In this document: positions 1 through 12,615 of the stretch, in pieces
Layout of the letters: the number at the start of each line of letters is the position of its first letter
How positions within the stretch are numbered: the first letter of the stretch is position 1
From: Bondarzewia mesenterica
Taxonomy: Eukaryota > Basidiomycota > Agaricomycetes > Russulales > Bondarzewiaceae
Direction of reading: 5' to 3'
DNA length: 64,000 nucleotides
NCBI GenBank assembly: GCA_004802705.1
Contig: SGPL01000075.1
Location: 1-64,000, forward strand
Notes under the pieces: model-generated
The model's database searches: none
What the model was told of the DNA's origin: nothing
What the model saw: the letters and a program-made list of their open reading frames with translations, nothing else
Translations under genes and position numbers: made by a program

Positions 1-341
1 TATTGAAGAATTAGTTTTTCCGGCCTCGTCTTCTTATTTTGCTAATTAATACCAATTGCCTGTGTTTGCCGAGAAATATGTACAGTGAGAACATGCTCCA
101 GTCCAAATTTCCAGGCAGTAACACCTGCAGATCTCGGCGGCAACTGGGTAACACAAAGCGCGAGAATGCCTGTGTGTGCCTGTTGCTACCTGGACCGAAT
201 TCTCACTGGGAATCATCCCTCGTCTGTATCTGCCTCACCCACGTCAAATATCCTCCAAGCTGAGCAGAATCCATGTGTTTTTTCAGGAAGTAGCTGTAAT
301 GTGACGGGAACGCGTGAAAAACTGAAACTGAAAGAACTTAC

Positions 342-677
342 ACAAATCTCCAAGTTGACAGAAGTACGATCTCCTATCGGCTTCTCTAAATCGCGCAACT
401 GCGACAAGTCACCCTTGCGGAAAGGCTTGTCCGATATTTGAGTGAGTCGGATACCAAGTGTTCCGTCATTGTTATAAAAGAAGATAGGGGGAGGAAGATC
501 ATGGCGCTCATGTCTCTCGCGTTTAGTTCCTTGGTAGGCAATGGGCAGTCGCTGAGACAGCACGGGCCCAAATCTTTGATCGACGAGGCGATCTGAGGAT
601 TGGAATGGGTCGCTGACGGCAAAGCACTTTATAAGATCGTGTGCAGGGTTCGCCCGGAAAGTGCTTGAAAGATAGCC
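342..677 (-). CDS. partial unidentified protein, one internal exon
   Basis: On the minus strand one frame stays open for about 112 codons between a plausible acceptor (CTCTCAACAG, ending at 678) and a plausible donor (GTAAGT at 336-341). The translation has natural composition and includes NPAHDLIKCFAVSDPF, then FGPVLSQRLPIAY, then IFFYNNDGTLGIRLTQ. I do not recognise the family. A possible following exon lies at about 200-290, where an acceptor TTACAG is followed by a short open stretch, but the frames do not join cleanly. No start exon was found upstream between 680 and 1900. It could be a gene that continues past the left edge or a decayed fragment. The exon call rests only on the open frame, the splice signals and residue composition. 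Confidence 0.35.
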
Positions 678-1907
678 CTGTTGAGAGTACTAAATCATCG
701 AATTAGACCGCTGCGAGTACTCGAAGAATGTGTGTCTGTACCGCCGATGACATGAAAGATGACGCGTTAGGTCTCTCTGAACATGGCGGGTGTTTAAGTA
801 GTTCAAATGAGATGCCATCCAGCTATTGGGAGTCGACCGAGGCAGAGGGGAACGGTTACCGGTGAAAACGGATTCGTGAACAGTTGCTCATTGCTAGCAC
901 TCGAAATATATAGATATCGGGGAGATGATGCTTTCCTGACAACAATACGTCCATGTAGACCAGAGACCGAGGTCTGGGAGGCTGTACTTCGCTTGTACGT
1001 ATGGGTGCTTGGGTGCTTCCAGTGCGAGCGAGTAGTAACAGATGGAGACGATAACTTGGACATATCAAGAAGTGAGCCTGCAATACCTGTTGCAGGAAAG
1101 GTTGGAGCCCAAGATGAGACCAGTTTTACATAAGACTGTTCAAGGATAGCTGCTTTCTAGAAACCTGCCGTCACGGCAGTTCCATCTACGACGCCGCACA
1201 GTACGCGTCATGTCTCTGCAGGTTGCTACGACCTGTTGGCACCTACATGAGCAAGGCATCCAAGTTCTTGGGCGTTATGCGCAGGCAGCTATCTGGATGA
1301 TTGACCTTCTGCCGGATGCACATTCCACAAGTGCGGACGACGAGAAACACTAGTGACAAGTAGTGATAAGCAGTAGACACGATGTGCGAGAAGGGACCGT
1401 AGCAGACCGTGGCCATATAGAGCCCATCCGAGAGGCCTGTAACACAATTGGCATGGAGACAGGTCCTGTAGTGACAAGTCATGGTATTTTGTATGCCTTT
1501 TCCCGTGAACGATGAGATGAGGTGGTAGCCTTTGGTGCAACTTCACGGGCTCACGACGTTCACGCGCGTCGCGCAGAACCAGCGAAAAATTCGCTTGGTT
1601 TTCGCTTGGAGCTGCGAAGTAATCACTTCTCACGCGAGCCACGCTCCGGGCAGACCCGAGCACTCTCATTCAAAAAATAGAACCCTAGCCATATGCATGC
1701 ACTCAAGCATGCATACTTGGGCCCGTCATTTGGGAGGCGTCGCAAAACCATGAGAGTATTAACGGTATGACAGATAGACCGCTACGATTCCGCATTGCAG
1801 TACAAATCGATTCTAGAACTGAACGACAATCTACAGGACCTCCAAGGGTACATTACATCCAAATCCGAGTCCGAGTCCGAAACACGCACTCTATTCTTGC
1901 ATCTGAT
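678..1907. other. unassigned DNA
   Basis: No convincing coding region was found. Open frames on both strands are short, overlap each other and have poor composition. The only structure seen is a perfect inverted repeat with 9-base arms (TATGCATGC / GCATGCATA) and a 6-base loop at 1692-1715. The stretch probably includes the 3' flank of the debranching enzyme gene. Confidence 0.4.
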
Positions 1908-4900
1908 CTATACAGCTGTTGACAACCTGTGCACGTCCTCCAGACAGTCCAATAGCGTACTAGCGCTCCAGGCCTGGGTTGGACAAGAATCGTAGCAAAA
2001 CTCGCCATCCTTGTTCGTCAATTCCGGGAGGCCTGCCCAAGGATCCCTACGCATGTGTGTACGGGAAGGAAGCATGTGGCCATGAATGTGGTGGAGGGTG
2101 ATGGTAGGATCCTGTATATCAGGTGAATATTAGCGCATTCCATCAGTCGCCAACAGATGGATGGATGTTACTCACAGCCTTTCCCACACCTACTTTGGTG
2201 TCAAAGTATAGGTAGGCACGCAGGAAAAAGCCTAGAGGCCATCCCCACTCCGGACCCTGGTAATGCCCGTTTTTCAGTAAATCGTACGACAGAACGGAAA
2301 TAGCCAACATACTTGGTGATAATTGCGCCCTTTGGCGACGGCCATATCATCCGAATCGTTCGAATTGTCATAATACGGCCTGTACTGCATGTCACTCGGG
2401 TCGAGCGTCTTCATCCCCAGTGGGCCTCTCAAGACCTCATCCGCAAGCACCAGCGCTCCCAATGCGTGCTCCGGGACGAACAGCTCAGGAGCGACGGTCA
2501 TGGCGATAGGGAAATTAGCCCTGAACTGATAATCTGACCATTCGCGTCCTGCGCCTGAACCAAATACATCCTTGTAGATCCCCCGACGATTGATGAGCGA
2601 ACGTGTAAGGGTATACTTGTCGTCATCAGCAGGGTCTGTACACTTTCCTGTCAGATGTCGGCCTCGATGCCCAGGACGAAGTAATACTTACCAAGAGGAA
2701 CATAGTAACATTTCTCGAAGGACTGTTGAATCAGGGTGCCCCACTCTTTATAGGTAACCAGTCGTCGCTTCCCGTCAACTAAAAGCTTCAATGAGAAAAT
2801 GTCGAATAGAAAAAAGAATTTAAGCTCACTCTCAGCCTCGACACCCTTGAACGGGAACTCTCCCTTTGAGGAAAATTCATCTAACCATCTCAGAGTACTC
2901 TTCACCAAACCCGTAATCTCCACTGGCGCTCCATCCCTTGGCGTTCCTGGCAATCCTTTATTCCCCGCCTTCTGTGACTCTCCCATTTTATCCATCCACG
3001 TTCCACAATTATACTCGTTGCCACCCAGTACCAGCCCGGTAGTCCAGTCCACCCTGACTTCAATATTGAACCCCTCGTCACGCATCTGCATGTCCAGATT
3101 TGGACCCGCATTGTACTCTCGGAACGAGATCCCATCTGCATGTCGTTGGAGTATCTCCTGGACGATTTCGGCAACCGTGCTCGTTTCTGAATAGGCGCGA
3201 GAATCGTCCCAAGGCACCCATGTATCATCTTTCGGGAAACGGCGTTTCACGGGCTCAGAAAGTAGTGCCAACCCGTTTGGAGCCTTCGCAACGTAGTCTT
3301 GGATATTTTGCAGCATCCACCAGGGAGAATCGCGTGAATTGTACCTGTTATGAAAATTGAGCTCGCTATTGAAGATCGAACGACAAGCATCTCACCTGGG
3401 ATTCCGCAGCGAGTCGAGCAGGTTGGGAATCAACCCATGCTTCAGGGTTGATGCAAACGCCAAGATATGCTTCCTAGCGTCGTCGAAATTGCCCGTCGCC
3501 AAAAACAGGCCCCTCAGTGAGATGAACACGTCCCGACCCCAACACCTCGCCCACCCAGACGAAAAGTGCGGCAATCCAGCTGCCAAGGACGGTGTTGGCT
3601 TACCGGGATCAAGCGAAGCTGACTGCACGCGCCCATGCATTTGAACCGCTATGAGAGCCAGATCGTGTGTGAACGAGTGGCCAGATGAGACAAAATCTGA
3701 GAACTGTTCTAGGGCGGCATGGCGCGCCGCCCTGTACGCCTCGAAGATGACGATGGTGAAGTATTTCGGCCTCAAGAAGGGTGGGACGCTCTCTTTGACG
3801 CGATCGAAGCGCGCTTTCAACCATTCTGCAGGCTTCGAGAGACGAGGAAGGTACGAGGCCTGCTTGGCGAGTCGCGAGTAGACGTAGTCTAAGGCCCAGT
3901 TGCCATGTCTGAGATGTCCGCAAAGTGGATGACCCAAGTCATTGTACTTCATGACGTGTCTGAGGGGGTGCATCCATCCTTCTAGACCACAGTACTTCAA
4001 CTTTCCCAACTCCGGGACGTCATATCCTCCGATTTCACCGCTGGTAGCATCCAGCTCTTCGCCTTCGGCTCTGAACAGGACAACGTTTAAATCAACCAAG
4101 TCAAGTTCCTTGAACACTTCTTCAGCTCCTGAACCACAGAATGTGTCAAGAGTAGCGTCGAGATTTTGGAATTGTGTCTCAAAGATCATGATACTGCCTG
4201 GGGGGAAGTAATTGGGGACAACGATGTCAGTGTACTGCCCTTCACCATCGCTACCCTTTGAGATGACTGGAGCCGGCAGAATCACAAGCTTTGAAGGGAG
4301 CCCGCTAAGAGTGTCGAGCTCCGCTTGAGGCGCTTCGGCGAATTCTATGCTTGCGCCAAACACATATCTCGCCTTTGAGCCGCGAAGACGGACAGGTTCG
4401 ACTAAGTTGATTCCATCAGGTAAAATTTGATATCAGAAGATTAATGTTGCTTACTGAACCCGCGGTCCTTCGAGCCTCTCGTATATGAGAAGGCAGTATG
4501 AGCTACCAGGATGTATCCCTGCTGCGTACTCGGCTGTACTCTGTGCATCACGATATACTACGTAGAATCAAGTCAGTGAGGGCCGTCAAGACAGAATAGA
4601 TACTCACATCGTTCTCTTGATGCACATGCCCCTCCTCGTATCCTCCGAGCACCATCTCGCGATGCAGGTTATTGAGTAACCTCTTCGCTGCCGCAATTCC
4701 GCTCCTTCCAAATCCTTGACTCCCTTCGCCTAGCCCCACTCGTTCATACGGTCTGTTCTCAGTGACAAGCTCCAGCAACTTCGGATACACTTCATCAAAG
4801 CCCTTCACGCTTCCTGTAGCGCACCACGAAAACGTCGTGATTGCAGCAGTTGAGAGTGTATCCTCCGCTGACCGTTTCATTGCGGTTGACTCATTGTCAT

Positions 4901-7335
4901 GGGTCTGATCATACAAGAGCGCATGCGGAAGCGACCCAGTCAATGGGCTCACGAGGCAAGGTCTGATTGGCCCCTTGCCGGACAAAGTGGGCGATGCAAC
5001 GAAGGCCGACCGTGTGAGACACGCGCTATCCATTGATCCGACTGGCTTGCCCAACCCATCGCGCCATATAATTCTGGAGAACTCCTTCGGATCGCCCGCA
5101 TTACCAGCTTCGCGGATCAGGCTGTTGATCCCCAACCGACTCACAAAGATCGTGTCCATATCCTCGTTCCCAGTGAACAGCTCCGCGACCACATAGAGAT
5201 CGGGGTTTATCTCTCGTGCGCGATCGAGGAGGAACGTGCCGACATGCAAGGGTGTGGAATGGCAGTTGTCCAATCGAAACCCTGCAAATGCGCGTGCGAG
5301 CGAGGTTACATATTTCGTCATATGTTCCCAAAGATAGGGCGAATCTTTAGGTTGTGAGCCGTAGTTGAGCTTGACACAATCGCCCCAGGCGATGACCGTA
5401 CGTTGGAAATAGGCCTTGGAAGGGAGGAGTGCGAAATTAGACAAAGGATTTGCATCCCACAACCAGCCATTCACTGCGAGAGAGTACTTGAGGGGGTCCT
5501 TCTCTGCACCTGGAATCCGTGCGAAATAGGACTCCATGATGGGAGACCTACAAAAGCAATGAATACGAGGCAAACAACCGTTCAAAAGAAAGACTTACTT
5601 TCTAGATATTGGCCCTAGTTTCGGGCCATGTTCATCTAATCTAGCATATTTCAACCGGTTGCGTATCTGGTCAAACCCGATCTTGGTATCCGCTTCCCAT
5701 TCGTCATACAAGGGAACGTTCATCACGTCTACGATCTTGCCCCATGCTTCGGCAGAAACATCTCCGCCGGATGCTTGTAGAACCCCTACCGCGATCGCGG
5801 CATCGACGTGGACTCCAAAACGCTTCGCATACGTACCAAGCCCTTGGATAAGCTTCCCGTCATGATACGCTCGGATAATGCGCGCAATCTCGGCGGGCGA
5901 CCTCCCGCCGATATCAGGACCTTCCCATTTAGTTACCTTACCTTTATCCAATGCTTTCTGTACCGAATCCTTCTCCTTCTGCACATCGAGCACATAATAC
6001 TGCCAGAAGTTGAGCTTCTTGATGTAGTCGCGGAAACCGTTTATCAATAAATCGATGTCTGCCATCGAATGCACTTCAGAGGGTAAGCCGCTTGATTTGA
6101 GCGACTCGGAAAATTCGAGGATGGCGTCATCAAACTCGAGAGCTGGGGTTAGGTGTGGAAAATTGGCAGGGCTATAACCTGAAAAATATGAGTCGGGAGG
6201 ATGAGCTACACAGGATTGCCAGAAACAAGATATCCTCACCAGCTTCTGGATGCTGCTCCAACCAGGCACTGTTGTTGGCTGTATGATTGAGCACCACGTC
6301 TGTTAAACTCAACAATCCATACTCTTCCCTAGCCGATCTGATGATTTCCTCCATTTTCGCGACACCTCCATCTTTTCCCCCACCATCCTCATCGTCAAAC
6401 ATGCTGGGTTCGTACCTCAGCTGGTCCTTGATGGAATATGGTGAGTTGCTCTTCCCGCGCTCTTGCAGAGGCGTCCAATGGAGCATGTTGTATCCGCGAT
6501 CCCTAGCCTCCGCAAAGAATTCTGGCCATTTTGACACCGGGCCCATCCATTTGGAGATGGTACTGAACATAGAGACAGCAGAGAGGGGAAGTGCAGTGTA
6601 CTCGTCCTTAAGGACGGCACCGCCTTGCGATGGTGAAAGCGGGTCCGAGTTAGGTGAAAGGATGGATGAACGGGCCCTTGTCCGAAGGATAGGGTCAATG
6701 TTGAAATAGCCCTCACGTCCCTTGACGCGGGAACCTGAATCTTTCCCGTCGTACTCCACCCAGTAGGCAAAAGCTCCAGCATGAGAGATCGGTAGATCAA
6801 TCTCAATGGGCTTTGAGAAATCATTGGGCAGTCTGGACGACAAATCACGTCAAGATCAGAGGTATCTTGCTGAATCGGCACCGAGACTCACTTGCGCTCA
6901 CAGAAGTTGTCGCGATCGAATTTGCCTCCTTCGAGGGGAAAATTTGTCTTAAAAACACCATTCTTAGATGCTGGAGTACCGGCATCGAGCGAAACGCGCA
7001 GTATGTACGGCGTCGTCGCTGGCGGGAGGCGAATGTACTGTGGAAGTGTTAGTGAAACGCATATATACGGCGTAAAATGACAAAGAACGCACTGCAATGT
7101 CCTTGCTGGGACCGCCATCAGCCTCTAACGCCAGTTCGTACACCCTGACAGGTAAATCTCCTTTCTGAAAATCAGACTCGAAGAAAGTAATTCCCTCGTC
7201 GGCGGGTGTCTTGACCGTTCTCGCAGATGTCGGCGATCCTGCGGACGGGTCAGATGACTTGGGGGGGATCGCGATGGTACCAGGATGAGCATTTCTCGCT
7301 TTCTTCAAGGCTGATGGCTTGTTTCCTTTGCCCAT
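1908..7335 (-). CDS. glycogen debranching enzyme (4-alpha-glucanotransferase / amylo-alpha-1,6-glucosidase)
   Basis: This cytosolic bifunctional enzyme moves maltosyl or maltotriosyl units and then hydrolyses the remaining alpha-1,6 glucose of glycogen. The start is the ATG at 7333-7335. Clear exons are 7093-7335, 6892-7037, 6240-6832, 5599-6178 and 4608-5547, followed by several more; the last ends in TAG at 1908-1910. The GH13 transferase centre is visible: [10 protein letters not shown] (nucleophile Asp, about residue 610 in my model), [10 protein letters not shown] (acid Glu) and DQTHDNES. The C-terminal glucosidase half carries [31 protein letters not shown] and [12 protein letters not shown]. 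Length is about 1,500 residues, normal for the eukaryotic fused enzyme. One 51-nt intron near 2.8 kb is a multiple of three and reads through in frame, so naive models may retain it. Yeast homologue Gdb1, animal AGL. Confidence 0.93.
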
Positions 7336-8135
7336 GGTGGAAAGAGAAGAGGGAGGGGAAATATAGTGATTGAACGCATAAAACGCGTCTTATACCCAGG
7401 TTGGGTAAACCTGATCTGACGTCACGCTAAGTTATTCAACACCTGCACTTGCCATTTCAGGAACCTTCATTTCTTTCTTAGGTTCAAAAGAAACAACGCA
7501 CGAAAGTCACTTCATGCAAAGTGACAATCCTCGCGACTGATCATGACATGAGTCGAGGTCATGCAGGGTCATGCATACCAATATCTTGTAATAACTGATC
7601 TATCTGATGCCTCATGCCAGAATCGTGTCGAGCATCAATCTCTGCGTCATGAAGGCGCCAACGACCCAGGCCTGATGCAAATCATTGAAAAAGGAAAACA
7701 TTCAGTACAGGCATGGTACTTTCGAGGCAGAGAACATGTCATGATCATGTGCACATGCTCTGCGTACAGGCCTTGAGATGTGAACAAAATGGTATCATAA
7801 TATTACAAGACTTACTGGAATACACGTGGATACACAGCACCACGGGCGCTGCGACAAAGTACCAAGAGTCGGGGACGAAGAATGCTAGTGTTTGTTAATA
7901 CACGGTGGCACGGCCTTAAAACCTCCAATACTATAAAGCAAAGGAACGGTCCAAAAGTGTGGGCGTGAGTCGGTGTAAGTGAAGGTAGAACAACGTAACC
8001 GCCGTCAGAAGGCAGCAGTTTGCAAGAAGAACATGTTAATGGGTCGTTCACGCACTTCAACGAGAGGCGAAAGCTTGCAGCGTCGCGAATGCAAAAAAAT
8101 CTAGACACGGGTGCATAAAATGCGTTGCTCCGGCT
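7336..8135. promoter_or_regulatory. intergenic region between debranching enzyme and Sgf73-like gene
   Basis: This holds the upstream region of the debranching enzyme and the 3' flank of the Sgf73-like gene. An ACGCGT element lies at 7383-7388, about 50 bases upstream of the debranching enzyme ATG. The stretch 7540-7760 is rich in CATG-containing words, including the palindrome CATGATCATG near 7740. No coding signal was recognised. Confidence 0.35.
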
Positions 8136-9357
8136 TCAACTGCCGCCTGTGCCCAATCTCGCTGCTGCCCCCGCTGAAGCGACGCTGGAAATCCCACCTT
8201 TCATCAACGCACCCGCAAACAGATCACGGCAATTCCTCAACCTCTCCCTCCGCACCACAAACCAGCTCCCCGCGTCACAAGGGGTGGTCAATGGCACCCC
8301 AAGGATTCCCCTTTCCTGGGCGACCCTAACGCTTTTCGTCATCGAATCCAACTCTGCCTCCGAATCTACCTCCGCTAGATTCTCCAGAGCCAGATCTTCA
8401 TCAACCGCTGCGGCCCTCGCACTCGCTGTCGCCCCAGAACTCGCGCCTCCACCAGCAGCAGTCACAGCTGACGTTGTAGTTTTCTTCTTCTTCGTACTCG
8501 CCTTCAACTGCTCCAGCTGAGCCTCGGCCCCAGGCTTGGTGAGGTCGATCCCATTCTTCTTCGCCAACTCTTCCAACTCTTTCTGCTTCCTCTCCCTCTT
8601 TTCCCGATCCTTCTTCTCCTTCCTTTCCTTCTTGCTCTCTCGCTTCACGGGTTCGACGAAGCTGGGATCATTCGCGCGTCGCCAATCTAGCAGGAGTTCA
8701 TCGTATGGCCTCGATCGGCCTGCGAGGGCGCGTTTTGCGCCCATAGAGTGAGATTTGCATGTGAGAGAGCGAGAACAAGGGAGGTTCTTGTCATTGATCA
8801 CACCACATTGCCTGTCGAGGTCGACCGGCCCTTTGAATCTGCCCTTGGTCACCTTTGTCGCAGGTTTCGCCTTTTTGGTCTTGGGCGCGTCGAGGTCTGC
8901 AGGGTCAAGCTCTTCTACCTTGCGCTTCTTGCCCTTAGCTAGCGGGAGCTGTCAGCATTATAGTAGGAGCAAAAAGAATCAAATATACTCACCAGAGTCA
9001 TCGCTTTTCCCTTTCGCTCCCTTACCAAGGCGTACATTCTTGCAATTCTCTGCCACAACAATTGCCTTCTGCATTCGTTTGCTACGAAAGTGTGTGTCAC
9101 TCACCAGCATGATCCGCAGCTGCACTTCTAAGCACAGGCTTGCCACACTCCTTACATTGGACTACGCCAATGTCACTGGTACTCCTGAGTGGATCCGCAC
9201 CAAATACTTTCATTTCCTGGGCAGATAGCCAGGACGTGGGAGGAGAGGGAAGATTTGATACGCTCGTCGAAGGCGAAATTGGTGGTGGTGTCGATGGTAG
9301 ATTCTCAAACGAGAAAGGAGCCGGTGATGGTGCCGGTGAAGGCTTGAGCTTCAACAT
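8136..9357 (-). CDS. SCA7-domain protein, SAGA deubiquitinase-module subunit Sgf73/ataxin-7-like
   Basis: In SAGA, Sgf73 anchors the histone H2B deubiquitinase module to the co-activator. Exons are 9105-9357, 8993-9049 and 8136-8938 (370 residues, frame closed across all junctions). An N-terminal Ser/Pro-rich part is followed by a zinc-finger-like segment with [20 protein letters not shown] (Cys-x2-Cys...His...Cys). The SCA7 signature comes next: [16 protein letters not shown], then [18 protein letters not shown] and [14 protein letters not shown] highly charged Lys/Glu/Arg helix and an Ala-rich C-terminus end the protein. The third exon uses an acceptor (GCTAG at 8939) a few bases past an earlier CAG; only this choice keeps the frame. 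The assignment rests on the SCA7 motif, which is specific; the small size fits a fungal Sgf73. Confidence 0.85.
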
Positions 9358-10588
9358 TATGAGACGGTGATGGACAGGGAAAATGTCAAGCGCAAGTGAA
9401 AAAGCGAAAGAGTATTGGCAGCATTGAACAAGTGTCTGACTCTGAGCGCTGCCAGTCACTGCCGGCTCACTTATGTCAGCATACCGCGTGACCTTAACTT
9501 TCAGCCACGTGCCCTCGCGTGCGTAGCCTCGCGTGCCTTTTTTGAATTTTGACAAATTTGACGAGAGGAGCATATGTTTAGACTACAACTCATTTTACCA
9601 GAGTCTCTTAAAGCTTGAGCAGTATAAAATATGTTGCTTTACATTTTTTTTATCTGATGACTGACACCGCGTGAAGAGAGAGACAGGAAAAACGACACAA
9701 CAAACTATCATCTGAACCAAATCTAAACAAGTATCAGATACATAGCCACAGGACAGGACAGAGACCAGTCACTAGTCAATGATTGCAAGTTTGATATAGT
9801 TCTTGCAGAGCGCCGATAAGTCAGGCCTCCGGACCACCGAATTGTCTCATGTAAAGCATTACTGCATTGCTTAAAGAATTCGCACCGTCGCAGGTCGCGC
9901 ATATGCTTTCCCGAGAATTTGACCAGTAAACGATGTCGCATAATCGTTTTGGACACCTGCTAAGATTTCGATTTGGGAGGGACTTGGGACTTGCCATAGA
10001 GCAGGCTGAAGGATTAGTCTCATACCAAGACCCCACAAGTGAAGGGCTGAAGGATCTGGATGTCAGGCCTGCCTCCAATGATGCTACAAAATCCAACGTA
10101 CGTATACTCCCAGCAGCTCAGAAATGATGAACTGATACCCATGACATCACAGAATAATAAACCAAGAATAATGGGAGATGTGAAAAGCTGATTTGAGAGG
10201 ATTCTGGACTGAAGCTATGAATTGCGGTGAAGGAGCAGAGGAAAGAACGGTGACACTGATCAAATCGGGCGAGATCTCTCGATCGTTACGTAACAGTACT
10301 GACATGTGCGAGTTTCAATAGCATTCAATAACAGGCCAGACTGGCAGTATTACCAGCGATTTTGAGAGGCTATACTCCCCTGGCGCACTCATTTCCCGGT
10401 ATGTCTATCCCGAGATTGAAATACATCAATATTTTGACGCTGNATCGCTTGTGGATAGATTTATCGGGTCGCTTGAGTACATCTCAACGTTTTCTGGAGA
10501 TCACTGGTCAGCTCCACGAGGCCGGTGGACACGGCCTAACTTTGCCTGGAACACGCTTCTGTCCACAGAGTGTACCAGCGAAGTGTCA
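9358..10588. other. intergenic region, divergent promoters
   Basis: This lies between the start of the Sgf73-like gene (minus) and the Kin28-like kinase (plus), so both promoters sit here. A CACGTG box occurs at 9506-9511, about 150 bases upstream of the Sgf73-like ATG. Weak minus-strand open frames at 9720-10100 have mediocre composition, and I could not splice them into a gene. Confidence 0.35.
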
Positions 10589-12112
10589 ATGGACGCAGTA
10601 GAGAAAGCGAANGCAGAGAGGCAGAGGCGATGGTACGCCTTGAGNCACTTACTCAGAACGAACACTGACCATATGTTCAAGGACGAAGGACCAAAAAGTG
10701 GGAGAGGGGACGTACGCCGTCGTATATAGAGGTACGTTGCTTTTACTGAAGGAGCTTTTCNGNTTTTCTCATCGAACGGAACCGTCAGGTCGAGAAGTAG
10801 CCACCGGTCGTAAAGTCGCCATAAAGAAAATCAAGGTCGGGCAGTTTAAAGATGGTCTCGANATGTCCGCCATTCGAGAGGTAAAGTATCTACGAGAGTT
10901 GCACCATGAAAATGTCATCGAGGTGTGTTTCTTCATNAACAGTCCAGCGTTGGGGAGTGCTTTGCTGAGCGCGGATGNACAGCTTCTCGACGTATTCTCC
11001 TCAAAAACCAATCTCAACCTCGTTCTCGAGTTTCTAGACACCGACCTCGAAATGATCATCAAGGACCGCTCTCTCGTCTTCCTGCCAGCTGATATCAAGA
11101 GCTGGATGGCCATGACATTCCGTGGCCTGGAATTCTGCCACCGCAACTTCATTCTTCACCGCGTACAATCCGATCTCACCTANNNNCTNCCACANCAATT
11201 CTCATGAAGCGATGGCTTTACAGGACTTGAAGCCAAACAACTTGCTCATCGCCTCCGACGGCCAGCTCAAGTTGGCCGANTTTGGTCTCGCGCGGGACTT
11301 CGCAGATCCGGGGTACAAAATGACCTGCCAAGTCATCACCCGGTAGCTGTCNCCCCCCTCTTTTTNACTCTTTNTCNNATTCCATCGTACCGACGAGACG
11401 TGNATGNCNCTNCAGNTGGTATCGCCCACCAGAGTTGCTCTTCGGCAGTCGCTACTACAGCACTACTGTCGACATCTGGTCAGTCGGCTGCATTTTCGCC
11501 GAACTGATGCTCCGCACTCCTTACCTCCCGGGCGAGAGCGACATGGACCAGCTTAAGACCATTTTTCGCGCGCTCGGGACGCCGACAGAAGAAGACTGGC
11601 CNGTACGCNGNCCCAANCTTTTCCATCATCGGNGATGTNTCTNACANATTGTCNACTNAATCAGGGTCACACAAAATTTCCGGACTACGTCCCNGTCGGT
11701 CAATTCCCAAGGGCACCCTTGCGCGACCTGTTCACTGCGGCCAATGCTGACACGCTCAGCCTCCTNACNAANTGCCTTATCTACGAGCCGCGCAAACGGA
11801 TAAGTGCCAAAGATGTGCGCCTCCCCTCTTTGCTCCTCNAGTTTATCACTCACCTCACTCCTACAGGCCCTGAACCATTCCTANTTCTTTTCCCTTCCCT
11901 ATCCCACGCACCCTTCCAAACTCCCAAAATCAGCCTCCCAACTCGCTGGGCTAAGACCGCTCGACGAGGTCGATGGCAACGTGGACCTCACNGGCGACGG
12001 ACCCANGGTNAAAGCCGCNGCGCCATCCAAGCTCAAGCGCAAGCTGAGCGAAGACGAGATTGGCCGGAACATCGCGCGCAAGCTAGATTTCTCGCAACCT
12101 GCCAAGGCTTGA
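10589..12112 (+). CDS. cyclin-dependent kinase of the CDK7/Kin28 type (TFIIH CTD kinase)
   Basis: This is a nuclear Ser/Thr kinase expected to phosphorylate the RNA polymerase II C-terminal domain as part of TFIIH. The start is the ATG at 10589; the first exon (10589-10632) ends inside a Trp codon. The glycine loop [12 protein letters not shown] follows, then VAIKKIK with the catalytic Lys and [13 protein letters not shown] as the PSTAIRE-like helix. An intron falls exactly between HR and D of the catalytic HRD motif. After it come [13 protein letters not shown], a DFG Asp codon with one N, and a T-loop ending in [17 protein letters not shown]. The C-lobe text [21 protein letters not shown] and GTPTEEDWP is typical of CDK7. 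Scattered Ns in introns and exons blur some junctions. The stop is at about 12110-12112. Confidence 0.85.
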
Positions 12113-12615
12113 TNTCGCCTCCAACGCAGCTCAGCTANTTGGTCATTTTTAGCGATGCANAAGGAGGTAGATAGAGNGGCAGATGGACAAGATTATGNCC
12201 ATCACGCAGATTTCTGTATTCCTCGCATCGCGCAAGTGNGTGCNGACCCTCCTGCAACNATCNTGTACTACAATCACGTATGTGTGAAATCCCAATGTAA
12301 ACTATGCAAGCCAGATGGATNGAAATCAGAACCGATTCACGTAAAGAAATAAAGACAGAAAGACCAGACAGAGGAAGATGAGCAACGGAACCTTGACTAT
12401 GACACAGATATGGACACGAAAGGTATTGTAAGTCGAGAATAGGAACACGACAGAGAAAAAGAAAGAAAGAAAAAGAGAAATAGGTGTCGAGAATAGGAAC
12501 ACGACAGAAAAATAGAAAAACAGGATGAGACGAGATAAGAGCAAGAGAAACACAGGAACACTTCCAAAGTCGCCGATCACAATTCAATATCTATCTCCTT
12601 GGCTAAATTGCCTCA
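12113..12615. repeat. intergenic stretch with a 54-bp-period tandem duplication
   Basis: This 3' flank lies between two convergent genes. At 12433 and again at 12487 the same 20-base-plus word (TCGAGAATAGGAACACGACA) recurs, separated by GA-rich spacer (AGAAAAAGAAAGAAAG). The pattern looks like a local tandem duplication of about 54 bp. No coding potential was recognised. Confidence 0.6.
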
